Assembly (NCBI GenBank): GCA_964036665.1
Contig: OZ038527.1
Coordinates: forward strand, 8,525,835-8,589,834
Direction of reading: 5' to 3'
Source: Gordius sp. MW1
Lineage: Eukaryota > Nematomorpha > Gordioida > Gordea > Gordiidae
Length of the DNA stretch: 64,000 nucleotides
Below, piece after piece: positions 36,710-48,859 of this stretch; the first letter of the stretch is position 1, and each line of letters begins with the position of its first letter. The position numbers and the translations under genes were made by a program. The notes under the pieces are model-generated. The model saw only the letters and a program-made list of their open reading frames with translations. It had not been told where the DNA came from and searched no databases.

Positions 36710-37390
36710 ATTTGGCCGGTCATTTTTTCTCTATTGGTCAGTACCAACAGATACTCTATAAGTCAATGATAGCCAAAAAAACGGAACAAAAAATTTTGAT
36801 GCTCACTTTGGCCAATGGTCATTTTTTTCCATTGGTCAGCAGCCAGCACACGGTAAAAGTGGATATAAATTCCTAAGAGTAAAAAAAACGAAAAAAAAAT
36901 TTTTGAATCACATTTTAGCGAATGGTCATTTTTTTCCATTGGTCAGCAGCCAGGACACGGTAAAAGTGGATATAAATTCATAATAGTCAAAAAAAAACGA
37001 AAAAAAAGTTTTCGAATCACATTTTGGCCAATGGTCATTTTATTCCATTGGTCAGCAGCCAGCAGACGGCCAAAAAGTCATAATAGCAATGGTAGGAACA
37101 GGAACAATCATAATAGTCAAAAAAAAAACAAAAAAATAATTTCGATTCACATTTTGGCCAATGGTCATTTTTTCCATCGGTCAGGAGCCAGCGGACGGCC
37201 AAAAAGTCATAATAGCAATGGTAGTAACAGGAACAATCATAATAGTCAAAAAAAAAACGAAAAAATAAACTCGGATTCACATTTTGGCCAATGGTCATTT
37301 TTTTCATTGGTCAGCAGCCAGCGGACGGCCAAAAAGTCTTATTATCAATGATAGTAACAAGAACAATCATAAGAGTCAAAAAAAACTCCG
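36710..37390. repeat. ~117-bp tandem repeat array
   Basis: Units run from ttggccaatggtcattttt to the next. The earlier units carry gtaaaagtggatataaattc and the later ones caaaaagtcataatagcaatgg, so two unit types are mixed. Confidence 0.8.
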
Positions 37391-37570
37391 GGATTCTAAC
37401 CCAAAACTAGTTAAATTGCATAGCAATTAAAAGTAAACAACTTTTATTTATGTTTATTATATAATAAAATGAAACAATAATAGAACAAGCGGACGGCCAA
37501 AAAGTCATATTATCAATGGTAGTAACAGGAAAAATATATTAATTTAATTTAAAAAATAAAAAAAATTTTT

Positions 37571-37628
37571 GCCCTCTCCGGGAATTGAACCAGCAATTCA
37601 GAGCGTTCGCCGGGGTTCGAACCCACAT
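37571..37628 (-). other. tRNA-like (pol III B-box-like) segment
   Basis: On the minus strand, gtgggttcgaacccc and, 25 bases on, ggttcaattcccggagagggc both resemble the T-arm (B box GGTTCRANNCC) of a tRNA. No complete tRNA fold is present. The second motif also occurs in the copy at 21736. It may be a worn tRNA-derived SINE part inside the element. Confidence 0.4.
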
Positions 37629-38121
37629 TAATAGAGGCATAGGTTTTTGTAGGGGCACAGGGACCCATATCAGTAGAGGCATAGGCCCTTGTAGTGGAGG
37701 GCATAGGGTAATTATAGCAATTAATATCAATGTTACCCAATTCAAAAACGAATAGATATACTTATGCATTAATTTAACGTAGCAATTAAAACCCGACCCC
37801 GCCCGAAAGCGAGGGAGATAGAGATGAGGGGTGGGGCACCTCTTATGCATTAATTTAAAAAATAACACAGCGAGGGAGATAGAGATGAGGGGTGAGGCAC
37901 CTCTTTCTCATGCATTAATTTAAAATCGATAACCTAATATACCCAATGCAAATAGATAGGAGGGTAACGGACAACGGACGGACAACGGACAACCAAAAAC
38001 GAGCCCATAAATTGCATAGCAATTAACAACAAGAGTTTATAAGGATACCTCGAACGCAACCTCTTTAAATCTTGGCAGCTATTTCCATGTCAGTCTTTAA
38101 AACTCGCCTGGCGTATCTAAT

Positions 38122-38273
38122 CATGGGCGTAGCCAGGTTTTGGATTAGGGAGTGGGGCAAAACGTTTAAAAACTCAATTAGAGGGGGGCAAAACATAATT
38201 ATTTTTAATTTTTCAAAGTTTTTGTATTAAAAAAATATTTTTTTCGTAAATTAGGGGGGCGGCTACGCCCATG
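38122..38273. mobile_element. CATGGGCGTAGCCAGG-type MITE, perfect duplication
   Basis: Ends catgggcgtagccagg and ggctacgcccatg; the duplication tatctaat is exact at 38114-38121 and 38274-38281. Confidence 0.92.
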
Positions 38274-38326
38274 TATCTAATAGATATAAAAAACAAAATG
38301 GGTGTTATGACATGATTTGTTTAAAC

Positions 38327-39287
38327 CTATTTAACATTAAGAAAAAAGGTGTCATCTTCGTTGATCCCTGAATCACGGTGGTCAGGGTATATACCACGCC
38401 AGGCAACGTTGTCTCCCAACGCTCCCGCCCACGATTTATTAAGACTCGTTAATATAGTCTTGTTCATCCGCTCGACCAAACCATTGGCCTGGGGATGGTA
38501 AGCTGTGGTTATCCTCTGATGTACACCTGCCATAGTGTACATCTCCTGGGTAAGAGAATTCACAAATTCCCTACCATGGTTATTTATCACAGCCTATCAA
38601 AAATGGTTTATTATTACATCATATTTACATTAATATACCTCGGGAAACCCCTATTTAAAAAAATGTGCACAAGGTGATCACCCACCTCTAGCATTGTATG
38701 GCTTTTCAATGCTCTAGCCACTACAAACTTTGTAAAGTAATCAATGACTATTAGAAAGCAGCAAAAACCTGCAGAATTGGGTGGCATGTTGCATAAATCC
38801 ATCCCAACAAGTCGCAATGGTGATGAAGGGGTGGAGATGGGATGCAAGAAAGGATGCAGAGTGCTTCTGGCACATACTACAACCATTGATATAGGCTGTC
38901 ACACATCCTCAGATAAATGTGGCCACCAATAGCTATTTATAATAAATTATTTAATTTGCTAACAATTAAACTAATACTTTTCACTGATCTTGGCCCTTGT
39001 GCGATTGATGCCAAGATGTGATCTTAGCATTATGATACAAACTAAGTATCTGTTTTTCCCTCGGGTTCTGTAACAACCCTAAACCACTTATCTAACAAAA
39101 TAAAATATGTTTCATGTTTAATACCTGTATTTTGGCCACAAAATGTAACTGCTCTCCTAATATACAAAAATTTAGCCTTTTCAAGGAAATACAATTTTTG
39201 TCTATTTCTTAGGTTTTCTAAAATAATGCCATTTTTCAAATAATTTATAATCTCTGTAAAACCATAATCTTCCGTTCTCTTAACCAT
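38327..39287 (-). pseudogene. Ty3/gypsy- or Ginger-type integrase fragment, broken
   Basis: The minus strand from 39287 shows an upstream segment (…RRAVTFCGQNTG…), worn zinc-binding remnants near 38930-38870, then the DDE core: GMDLCNMPPNSAGFCCFLIV with IDYFTKFVVARALKSHT (about 38800-38720). After a break near 38600 comes NNHGREFVN, then TTAYHPQANGLVERMNKTI. The position that is normally D in the DNGREF motif is N, so one catalytic acid is missing. Frames change at least twice. No LTR or reverse transcriptase is near, so a Ginger DNA transposon is an alternative. Confidence 0.8.
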
Positions 39288-39415
39288 GGGCGTAGCCCCC
39301 CCCCCCCCCCCTAATTTACGAAAAAATAAATTTCAATGCAAAAATATTAAAAAATTAAAAAACGTTATGCTTTGCCCCCCCCCCCCCCCTAATTCAAAAC
39401 CTGCCTACGCCCATG
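39285..39415. mobile_element. CATGGGCGTAGCC-type MITE
   Basis: Ends catgggcgtagccccc and ctgcctacgcccatg; flanks ctcttaac and ctctttac match at 7 of 8. Long C runs are present on both sides of the centre. Confidence 0.85.
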
Positions 39416-39803
39416 CTCTTTACTATAAGTTAAAACTATTATCATACATTTAATAAGGTAATTTACATTTTTCAATATCTAATTAAGGAACTTTTTATAA
39501 AAGAAGAACTTTAATATAAGTTAAAACTATTATCATACATTTGATAAGGTAATTCATTTTTCAATATCTAATTACTATAATAAGCATGTGATATCTTTCA
39601 ATCTAGCATTTATTAAATGAATTACGTGATTTCTAATGGGATAAAACTTAAACTCAAATGCATGTTTTTCCGAAATTTGAACCAATCATGTTACTCAAAA
39701 AATCACGTGATTGACGAAAAAAATACTTTTTCTGTGTGTTCAACGAATGATGAGGCATGATTGACGTTTACGCGATCTCAAACGCAACATAATCTCATAC
39801 GTT

Positions 39804-39931
39804 ACAATGATTAAGGGGGGGGGGGATTACCATTTTTTTAATTTTAGCCATAAATTGATAAAGTATCTAAGTTTTTATGGATTTAGAGGGGGGCAGCCGC
39901 CCGTCCATGTCAACCCCTGGCTACACCCATG
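39804..39931. mobile_element. Decayed CATGGGCG-type MITE
   Basis: The right end cccctggctacacccatg is clear; the left end is reduced to a G run at 39814-39825. Confidence 0.6.
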
Positions 39932-39959
39932 TACACCGCAATTTTATCTTACTCTCGCG

Positions 39960-40195
39960 TTGGATACCAAAATTTGAAACTCGTTCGGCAGGGATTCGGT
40001 TTAAAAATTTAACCGCTTACGGGTTCATAAAAATTTTAAAATGTTTCGGGTCGGATTTGGGGTTGAAAATTTCAAAATGCTTTTGGGTTCGGGTTAAAAA
40101 AATTAAAATACTTTCCGGTCGGGTTCAGGTTGAAAATTTCAAAATGCTTTTGGTGCGGGTTCGGGTTGAAAAAAAATGACTTTGCAGTTCTTTAG
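39960..40195. repeat. GGGTT…AAAATGCTTTT tandem repeat, inverted relative to 31945
   Basis: Four to five units of about 40 bp with cgggttcgggttgaaaatttcaaaatgc; ends tgcagttctttaggctgaatt, the inverse of the tip at 31940. Confidence 0.65.
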
Positions 40196-40199
40196 GCTG

Positions 40200-41318
40200 A
40201 ATTAAAAAAGTATCTGGCCGGGTCAAAGTAAATAACTCAGATCGCATCCGTAAATTAAATGAAATTTAGATTTAAAAAGATTGATAGATATTTTATCAAA
40301 TAATTGAACTCTTAACTTGAATTAACCCGACAGGTACCGGAATCAGGTTATGAAATTTTTTTCTGGGCTTTCTCACATGCTAAATAAAGCTAAACAACTG
40401 ATTAATTTGGAAAAAATTATTCACTTTGAGAAAAAAAAGGTGTCACCTACAACACGATACACTGGGCAGCACATTCATACTCACGCATGAAGAATTTATC
40501 AAATTTCACAATAATGTATACAATAATGATGAATTTTATTATAAAATACATAAACATTTATTAACTAACAAATCAATGAGTATAGATATGTTAATTATTA
40601 TGGAATATTGACTAACAATGTATATGAAGGCCTACTTTACAATATGCGCATAGAATTCTAGTAACTTTATGACAGACGACCCAACGCCTCTGAGTACACG
40701 ATAGCTTTTGATGTATAATTATAATTGAGCATTCTTATTGGTCAATATGGCATAATAATCAGTTATGTGCCATATCACATGATCTTCTTAGAAGCACAAT
40801 TGGTTAGTTTTGGCGCAAAAACATCTATTTTTTTTTTGAAGACATTAAAATGACGACACAAGCTTTTCAAAATAATACAAGTAATTACTAAGCATTCTAA
40901 TCTTAGTTATAAATTAGATTTAGAAAATAGCCAAATGAGTCAGATTACAAATTTACAAATTATCAAAGTTGATATTTGAGTACATAATGAAATCTTTTTT
41001 TCATACCATATGTATTTGGCGGTGGCCGTCAACTTGCCGAAAACCATCTTGCTGAATTGAATGTCCCAATGTTAAAAAATGTCCCCCAATTAAAAAATGT
41101 CCCCCGACAATTAAGCATATTAACCATTCAATTTTGAATCAAAGTTATTTTGAGTATTTTTATAATAAAATTGATTATTATTATATAAGGTACTCAATTT
41201 TGGGCCTTTTATGATAATAGAGAGATGTTCGTTAATGTCCCGTGTTAATTCCGCAAAATGGTTCTCGGCGAGTTGATAGGGCACCGTATTTGGCATATTA
41301 ATTTATATAATAACTAGC
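40200..41318. other. AT-rich DNA, no gene seen
   Basis: No supported gene. Around 41060-41110 there are short repeats of gtcccccaattaaaaaatgt. Confidence 0.4.
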
Positions 41319-44300
41319 TGTGCCCGGCCAAGCGTTGCTTTGGCTCAGTCCTTAAGTGGTTAATTAAATATAAGCTATTAATAAGACTTATCTAAAATGG
41401 GGTCATATATGAAATAATTTATAATATGAAAGGTCCGAATGATTTTATGAACCCACTATTTTTAGTATATATTTATATAATAAGACAAACCAAATGCAAA
41501 TTCTGTTTTAGTCATCAAATCCGACTAAAATTAAATGTTTTTGAAAAAATGGCTTATTAATGCTGTTACTTATTATACAATTATACCATTATTTTATTTT
41601 TCTAGTTAGCTGATTTATTTGAAATACAATTTTCTTTAATATAATAAAATAATTAATTGAAGGATGGATAAATATTAAAAATATGCTTCTATGATCGACC
41701 ACGTGATAATAATGACAAAAACTGCATAATTTAAATTTTATTTATTTAATTTAAATAGTCTGTTAATGTCAGATATTTTTAAAACAAAAAGGTATTTTAG
41801 GAATCTGAAAAAGCTATTTTACCCCTGGCCTATCTGGGCATCTACGGCTAAATTTTCGCTCGAATCGGATCTGAAGTTTCAGAATTTAGCCCTTTTTTAA
41901 AACCAAAAGGCCGAGAAATGTCCGATATTTTTAAAACTAAAAGGAATTTTAGCAATCTGAAAAAGCTATTTTACACCTGGCCGCCCTGAGAACCTACGGG
42001 TAAAGTTTCGCGCGAATCGGGCCGGTAGTTTCAGAATTTATTCTCATTTTAATATCTCATTTAATAAAAATTAATGATAGATAAATAATGACATTTATAT
42101 ATAAATAGCATTTACTCAGAATAATCAAGGTTGGACTATTTTATATTACATTTAAATTATATATACTTTCATCTTTCTCATTTAAAATATCTCATTTAAT
42201 GATAATGAGAAAAATTCATCTTCTTCACCTATATATTTTCTCAAATAATCTATAATTTTATTTATTTCAGGTTAATTCATAAATTTCATGTTGTCACCGT
42301 TAAGAAAAGATGACGTTTAAGAAATTTAATTCTAAATTTTATGTTGTCTTGTCACCGTTACGAAAAGATGACGTTTAAGAAATTTAATTCCTAAATTTTA
42401 TGTTGTCTTGTCACCGTTAAGAAAAGATGACGTTTAAGAAATTTAATTCATAAATTTTATGTTGTCACCGTTAAGAAAAGATTACGTTTTACAAACTAAT
42501 ATAAGTGATACACTTTTACTACAGAACTGTCTGTATATTCAAATTTTCAACGAACGCGAGGAGGTGCGTTTGATTGACATTTTATTGAACGTCAAAACGC
42601 ATAAAACCCAATATCTCGAAAACTAAAAGGAATTTTAGGATTCTGAAAAAGCTATTTTACCCCTGGCCGCCCTGGGAACCTAGGGGTAAATTTTCGCGCG
42701 AATCGGACCGGTGGTTTTAGAATTTAGCTCTTACATATATACATATATACATATATACACTTTACTCGTCAAAGTTGCTTTAAAATGTTTCAAATACATA
42801 TGATCTTACGTCCTTAAGTGGTTAATTAAGTATAAGCTATTAATAAGACTTATCTAAAATGGGGTCATATATGAAATAAGGTTAATTAAGTATAAGCTAT
42901 TAATAAGACTTATCAGTGGTTAATTAAATATAAGCTATTAATAAGACTTATCTAAAATGGGGTCATATATGAAATAATTTATAATGTGAAAGGTCCGAAT
43001 GATTTTATGAACCCACTATTTTTAGTATATATTTATATAATAAGACAAACCAAATGCAAATTCTGTTTTAGTCATCAAATCCGACTAAAATTAAATGTTT
43101 TTGAAAAAATTGCTTATTAATGCTGTTACTTATTATACAATAATACCATTATTTTATTTTTCTAGTTAGCTGATTTATTTGAAATACAATTTTCTTTAAT
43201 ATAATAAAATAATTAATTGAAGGATGGATAATTATTAAAAATATGCTTCTATGATCGACCACGTGATATTAATGACAAAAACTGCATAATTTAAATTTTA
43301 TTTATTTAATTTAAATAGTCTGTTAAACCCCAATAATTTTAACCGTATACTGTAACATTTTTATTTTACTTTTAAATATCTAATTCGAGAAAACTTCAGC
43401 TTTGTATGTATGACGTCATTATTGTATATGCTGCTATAAATGAAACTGGGAAATGTCAGATATTTTTAAAACAAAAAGGTATTTTAGGAATCTGAAAAAG
43501 CTATTTTACCCCTGGCCTATCTGGGTATCTACGGCTAAATTTTCGCTCGAATCGGATCTGAAGTTTCAGAATTTAGCCCTTTTTTAAAACCAAAAGGCCG
43601 AGAAATGTCCAATATTTTTAAAACTAAAAGGAATTTTAGCAATCTGAAAAATCTATTTTACACCTGGCCGCCCTGAGAACCTACGGGTAAAGTTTCGCGC
43701 GAATCGGGCCGGTAGTTTCAGAATTTATTTTCATTTAAATATCTCATTTGATAAAAATTAATGATCGATAAATAATGACATTTATATATAAATGGCATTT
43801 ACTCAGAATAATCAACGTTGTACTATTTTATATTACATTTAAATTATATATACTTTCATCTTTCTCATTTAAAATATCTCATTTAATGATAATGAGAAAA
43901 ATTCATCTTCTTCACCTATATATTTTCTCAAATAATCTATAATTTTATTTATTTCAGGTTAATTCATAAATTTTATGTTGTCACCGTTAAGAAAAGATGA
44001 CGTTTAAGAAATTTAATTCATAAATTTTATGTTGTCTTGTCACCGTTAAGAAAAGATGACGTTTAAGAAATTTAATTCATAAATTTTATGTTGTCACCGT
44101 TAAGAAAAGATTACGTTTTACAAACTACTATAAGTTATAAGTGATACACCTTTACTACAGAACTGTCTGTATATTCAAATTTTCAACGAACGCGAGGAGG
44201 TGCGTTTGATTGATATTTTATTGAACGTCAAAACGCATAAAACCCAATATCTCGAAAACTAAAAGGAATTTTAAGATTCTGAAAAAGCTATTTTACCCCT

Positions 44301-44432
44301 GGCCGCCCTGGGAACCTAGGGGTAAATTTTCGCGCGATTCGGACCGGTAGTTTCAGAATTTAGCTCTTACATACATACATATATACATACATATATACAT
44401 ACACTTTACTTTATATATATAGATATATAGAT
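41319..44432 (+). repeat. Tandem duplication of ACTAGCTG-type repeat units
   Basis: The block from about 41355 (agtggttaattaaatataagc) repeats from 42915, an exact offset of 1560 at first. The second copy keeps about 130 bp (aaccccaataattttaaccg…aaactggg) that the first lacks, near 41765. Both contain accccTGGCC…CTGGG blocks like those at 35435-36252, and the array ends acatacatacactttactttatatatatag. It starts aactagctgtgcccggcc. No proteins are seen. Confidence 0.75.
42275..42495. repeat. ~60-bp internal tandem repeat, four units
   Basis: Units of ttatgttgtcaccgttaag, aaaagatgacgtttaag and aaatttaattc; the partner array at 43965-44115 has three units, a copy-number difference between the duplicated blocks. 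Confidence 0.8.
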
Positions 44433-45104
44433 TTATATTAGATCAAGATAATTGACATTGAAATTGAAAATAGCCATTTGAGTCAGTTTATAATTAAACA
44501 AATTATCAAACTTGATGTTTGAGTATTAAACATATCTTTTTTAAATCATATGTATATGTAAATTGCAAAATAATTCATATAATAATTTATATTAGATCAT
44601 AAGAATTCACACTTTTAAAATAGTCATTTGAGTTAAATTACAATTTAATAAATTATCAATCTTGATATTTGAGTATATAATCAAATCTTTTTTTCATGCC
44701 ATATACATTCTAAAAACTTTACCAAAATTTATTGTTAAATTATGAATATCAGTTTAAAGTCAAGCATAAGTATTTTATTCCATTTAATATCTCTAATTTT
44801 GTATAAAAATGCACATAATCATTTGAAGTTTTTTGAAAATCATTTTATTATAATTTGATCTTATGATTAGAATTAGCTTAAGTTATAAAATATATATTTA
44901 TTTTAAGCTTATAGACAATAATAATAATTAATAGGATAGGCTTATAATGATGTTATGAATATCAGCTTAAAGTCAAGAACATGTATTTAAATACTTACTC
45001 AAATATCCTATAGGTTATTATATATGTACTAAATACAATATTGAGTTTATTAATTAAATCAGCTCAGGTTATAGGCTCACCATAATTAAATTTAAAAGGA
45101 TAGG
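44433..45104. other. AT-rich DNA with worn repeats
   Basis: Loose repeats of aggcttataa and gatcttatg-type motifs; no gene. Confidence 0.4.
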
Positions 45105-45398
45105 CTTATAAACAGTGGCGTAGCTTGGGGAGGGCCCAGGGGGCCCGGCCCCCTCCCCCTCCCCCCAAGACCAAAAACCGGGCCCCATGGGCCCCCCAAG
45201 CGATAAATCTTAGGCCCCTCCTGGGCCCCTTAAGCCTTTTTTTTAATCTTAGTTAAGAAACAATATATTATTATTATTGTTTCTGAATAAAAGTTTTAAT
45301 TATAATATTACAAATAAAAATAAAGATGCTGTATAAGACAATAAAGGATGAAAATTTTTATTATTTTGATAATAATAATTTTAACTATCCCAATAACT

Positions 45399-45597
45399 TC
45401 ATGTTCATGCGAAAGATCGTTCTCATTGCTAAAAGGGATTAAAACTTATCTTCGTTTCACAATTAGACAAGATAGGTTACTTCCTTAGCTTTATTGAGCT
45501 TAGAACATGACTTTATAAATGTTATTCCCCCGGATGATTTTATAAATTCGTTTGCAACATCGATTAAAAGGCGTAATGAACTACTATTAAAAGACTA
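45399..45597 (+). pseudogene. hAT transposase C-terminal domain remnant (ZMYM1-like group)
   Basis: Reads CSCERSFSLLKGIKTYLRFT, then RQDRLL and a stop, and after a one-base shift LALLSLEHDF and RRNELLLKD. This resembles the C-terminal dimerisation block (S.ERSFS.LK.IKTYLRS.….QDRL..LALLS.E) of hAT transposases related to zinc-finger MYM-type proteins. Confidence 0.75.
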
Positions 45598-46122
45598 ATT
45601 TTAATATTTAATGAAAAATTATCTGGGCTTTACTTGTTTTAAACTTTTTAACACTTTCAAAATATTAAAATATTATTAAATTTACGAAAATTCCATCCTG
45701 GATTCAATTTAATTGTCCATGTCACATGCTTATTGTTTAACATATCTTGCATATTTTTATGTACCACATGCACATATAAAGCCAATAGTTTTCCAAAAAA
45801 TAGTTTGTACACCATTTTTTCCCCTTATCATAAGTTTGATAAACTAATATAAATAACCAATTCCTGAATTTTATACAAATGTTACGCATCAAAACTTTCA
45901 AGGGATAAAAACCCTAAAAAAATTCATTATGTTTGTCTTTAAACGCTAAGTTGTTCTGTGCATCTCACATCTCTAATTTAATCTAAAATTATTAAATAAA
46001 ATTTTGATTCATTTAATTTTGACTGAAATTTTTAAGGTTCATTTAGCCGTTAAATGTATTAGTTCATTTTAATTTTTAGGTGGTGTAAGGGGGGGGGGGG
46101 GTTGTGCAAATATATCTATAAT

Positions 46123-47300
46123 CAATCTTGTTAACGCTCCTTTTTTAAAGTAGCGACTCCCGCTCCCGGTCCTACCTTCTTAAAAAGAGCGAACTCCCGC
46201 TCTTGCTACTACATATTAAAAGATACTCAATAGGCGCTCCACAAGAGCACTAGAGGGAAGCGGGGTATTGTATTTAATATAAATATTTTTTAATTCATGA
46301 AATTGTTCAAAAATAGTAATTTTGCTATCATTATTTAAAAAATCCAATATATTATTTTCATGGTAATTAATTTCATGGAATCCAAGAAATACTCCAAATC
46401 ATTACAAGGTTCCCGTGAACTAGTTGTAGCTATTTTTTCGTCGGGTATTTGTTTTCTTAAAAAATTAATTGATCTGGCTCTTAGTTCCATATTTTTTGGA
46501 TCTTTTATCCATTCCCAATTCAATTTAAATGCAGGATGGACAATCGCTGCAATTATATTATCATCATTATAATTATTTGGAATCTGCAATCAGGTTATTT
46601 AAATTGAAATAATTTATGTGTATTATAAACCTTTTATTAATACCGCTGATGAGAGACTTTACAAGAGGTTGGACAAACTCTAAATCTGATATTTCATTTA
46701 ATTTTAAAATGAGTTTAAAAATGGTAGGACTTAGGAACCCATGTCCATATGAAGCTCCCCTTCAAGGATTTTCATAGCTTTTTCATAGGTTCCATAACCT
46801 AAAATTTATTTGTATCACTAAGATAACGATTATATATTTACTTGACTATACTCTTTAATAAATTTACGTTCTTTAGGAGTTAAAACGTATGAGCCCATGG
46901 TTATCACACAACTCATCAAGGTCCTTTCATCTAACATTTTATCTAGCAAAACCATAGACTCATAATACGAATTCCACTTAGTGGAATTTGGGCATATTAG
47001 ATACTTACCCAACTTTCTGAAGATGAAAATCAATATAAAACTCGGCTCACCATTTAATAATGAATAAATTTAAATAAAATAAAATTACATTTTCATTAAA
47101 TTTTAATTAACAAATTTTATTAATATTTAAAAAATAATATAATTTATATATTAAATTTAATGGAGCGGGCTCCAGCCCTAAAAGGAGCTACTCCCGCGCC
47201 CGCTCATCATTTTTAAATAGGAGGGGCGCTCCAGCTTTTTTTTGAAAAAATGCAGCGGCGCTTCGGAGCGCCGCTCCTGTAGCGCCGATTAACAAGACTG
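46123..47300 (-). mobile_element. hAT element nested in the outer hAT
   Basis: The tips caatcttgttaac and, inverted, cagtcttgttaat are flanked by an exact 8-bp duplication tctataat (46115-46122 and 47301-47308). Sub-terminal gcgctcc/ggagcg motifs occur at both ends (46134-46250 and 47163-47285). The 1178-bp element contains a transposase remnant on the minus strand. Confidence 0.9.
46335..47033 (-). pseudogene. hAT transposase, internally broken
   Basis: From 47033 the minus strand reads ICPNSTKWNSYYESM, matching the TRWNS.Y..M motif of hAT transposases, then LTPKERKFIKEYSQV. The linking part (46830-46610) is frameshifted. It continues with DDNIIAAIVHPAFKLNWEW at 46565 and a Ser-rich tail. 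The N-terminal zinc finger and the C-terminal dimerisation domain are missing. Confidence 0.75.
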
Positions 47301-47580
47301 TCTATAATATCAAGGGGCAATAACTTCTAAATAATAATTTTAATTTCATAATTAATTTTTTTTTATATTTTATGTTATAATTGCGCCTTTTGAGGATCTA
47401 ACCTAAAAAAAGGCTTTTAAATGTTCTCATTATTTTCCTGATATAAATGCTGCCTGAAAATGTTGCCAATATTGCATATGTAAAACTATAATTTTTTATA
47501 TATGGCCAAGATTATTGGGGTTGTGGCCAGTGGCGTAGCTAGCCTTTTTGCCTTGGGGGGGGGGGCTGAGCTGGTCAAAC

Positions 47581-47679
47581 CATGGGGGGGGGGGAGACAA
47601 AAAAAATTTTAATTACAAAAATCCTTAAAAATTAAAAAAAATTATGTTCCCCCTAATCCAAAACCTGGATACGACCATG
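47581..47679. mobile_element. CATGGG MITE internal to the hAT end
   Basis: The duplication ggtcaaac is exact at 47573-47580 and 47680-47687. It is at the same place as in the copies at 15860 and 57681. Confidence 0.85.
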
Positions 47680-48859
47680 GGTCAAACGCAAATGAAAAAA
47701 TTTTCCCTCATAAACGTTGGACAAACTTAAAATTCCGCTACTACTTTGTGTATTTTATCTAATAACATCACACTGGTATGTCTTAGACCGCATGTTTCTA
47801 GGGCATAAAATAAATAAAATTTTCATAAATAATACAAAGTAATGTAGTTGAAACAATATAGAAAATTTCACTTGGTAAAATAAGTTTTTGTGTAAATGAA
47901 TTGTAAGGGCACAAGGTGGAACGGAGATATTGACAAGAAATATTTTATTGCCACAACCCCAAAAAATCTTGGCCATATATATAACAAATTTTAATTTTAA
48001 ATATGCAATATTGGCAGCATTTTTAGGCAGCATTTATATAAGGAAAACATTGAGAACATTTAAAAGCCTTTTTTAAGGCTAGATCCTCAAAAGGCGTAAT
48101 CATAACATAAAATAAAAATTAATCATGAAATTAAAATTCGTTCAAGAATGAGTATTTAATTTAGAAGTTATTGCCCCTAATGATATTATAGATATATTTG
48201 CACAACCCCCCCCCCCCCCTCCCCCCTTTACATCACCTAAAATTTAAAAGAACTAATAAATTTAACCGCTAAATGAACCTTAAAAATATTCTGTCAGAAT
48301 TAAATAAATAAAATTTTACTTAATAAATTTTAGATGAAATTAGAGAGAACAACAGCGTTGGTGTACACATTTTGTTGAATCCAATGGCACACCAATTTTC
48401 GGTATTTTTATCCCTTGAAAGTTTTGATGCGTTAACAATTGTCTATAAAATTCAGGAATTTGTTATTAATATTAATTTCTCAAACTTTTGATGGGATATC
48501 ACTAAAAGGGGAAAAAATAGTGTACAAACTATTTTTTGGAAATTCGTTGGCTTTATATGTGCATGTGGTACATAAAAATATGCAAGATATGTTAAACAAT
48601 AAGCATGTGAGATGGACAATAAATTGTATCCAGGATGGATTTTTTCGTAAATTTAATAATATTCTATTTCGAAAGTGTTAAAAAGTTTAAAACAAGTTTA
48701 AAAGCCCAGGTAATTTTTCATTAAATATTAAAATTAGTCTTTTAATAGTAGTTCATTACGCCTTTTACTCGATGTTGCAAATGAATCATTTATAAAGTCA
48801 TGTTCTAAGCTGCTAAGGAAGATAACCTATCTTGTCCAATTATGGAACGAAGATAGTTT

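Larger units (their letters stand above)
36287..38027 (+). mobile_element. Satellite-bearing element (GCTATGCAATTTATGGGCTCG family), copy 1
   Basis: Starts actcgggttttcggccctca and ends (GGAC)n then gagcccataaattgcatagcaatt. 36710-37390 holds about six tandem units of roughly 115-120 bp with ccaatggtcatttttt, attggtcagcagccag and ggacggccaaaaagtcata. The whole is present inverted at 54931-56766. It also has two copies of gcgagggagatagagatgagg (37809-37900). Apparent frames here only translate the repeat. Confidence 0.8.

Noticed and set aside
37031-37351. Open frames with repeated NGHFF and KSHNSNG
   Set aside because: They only translate the 117-bp tandem repeat; the same holds for 55653-56151 and 56190-56507 in the inverted copy.
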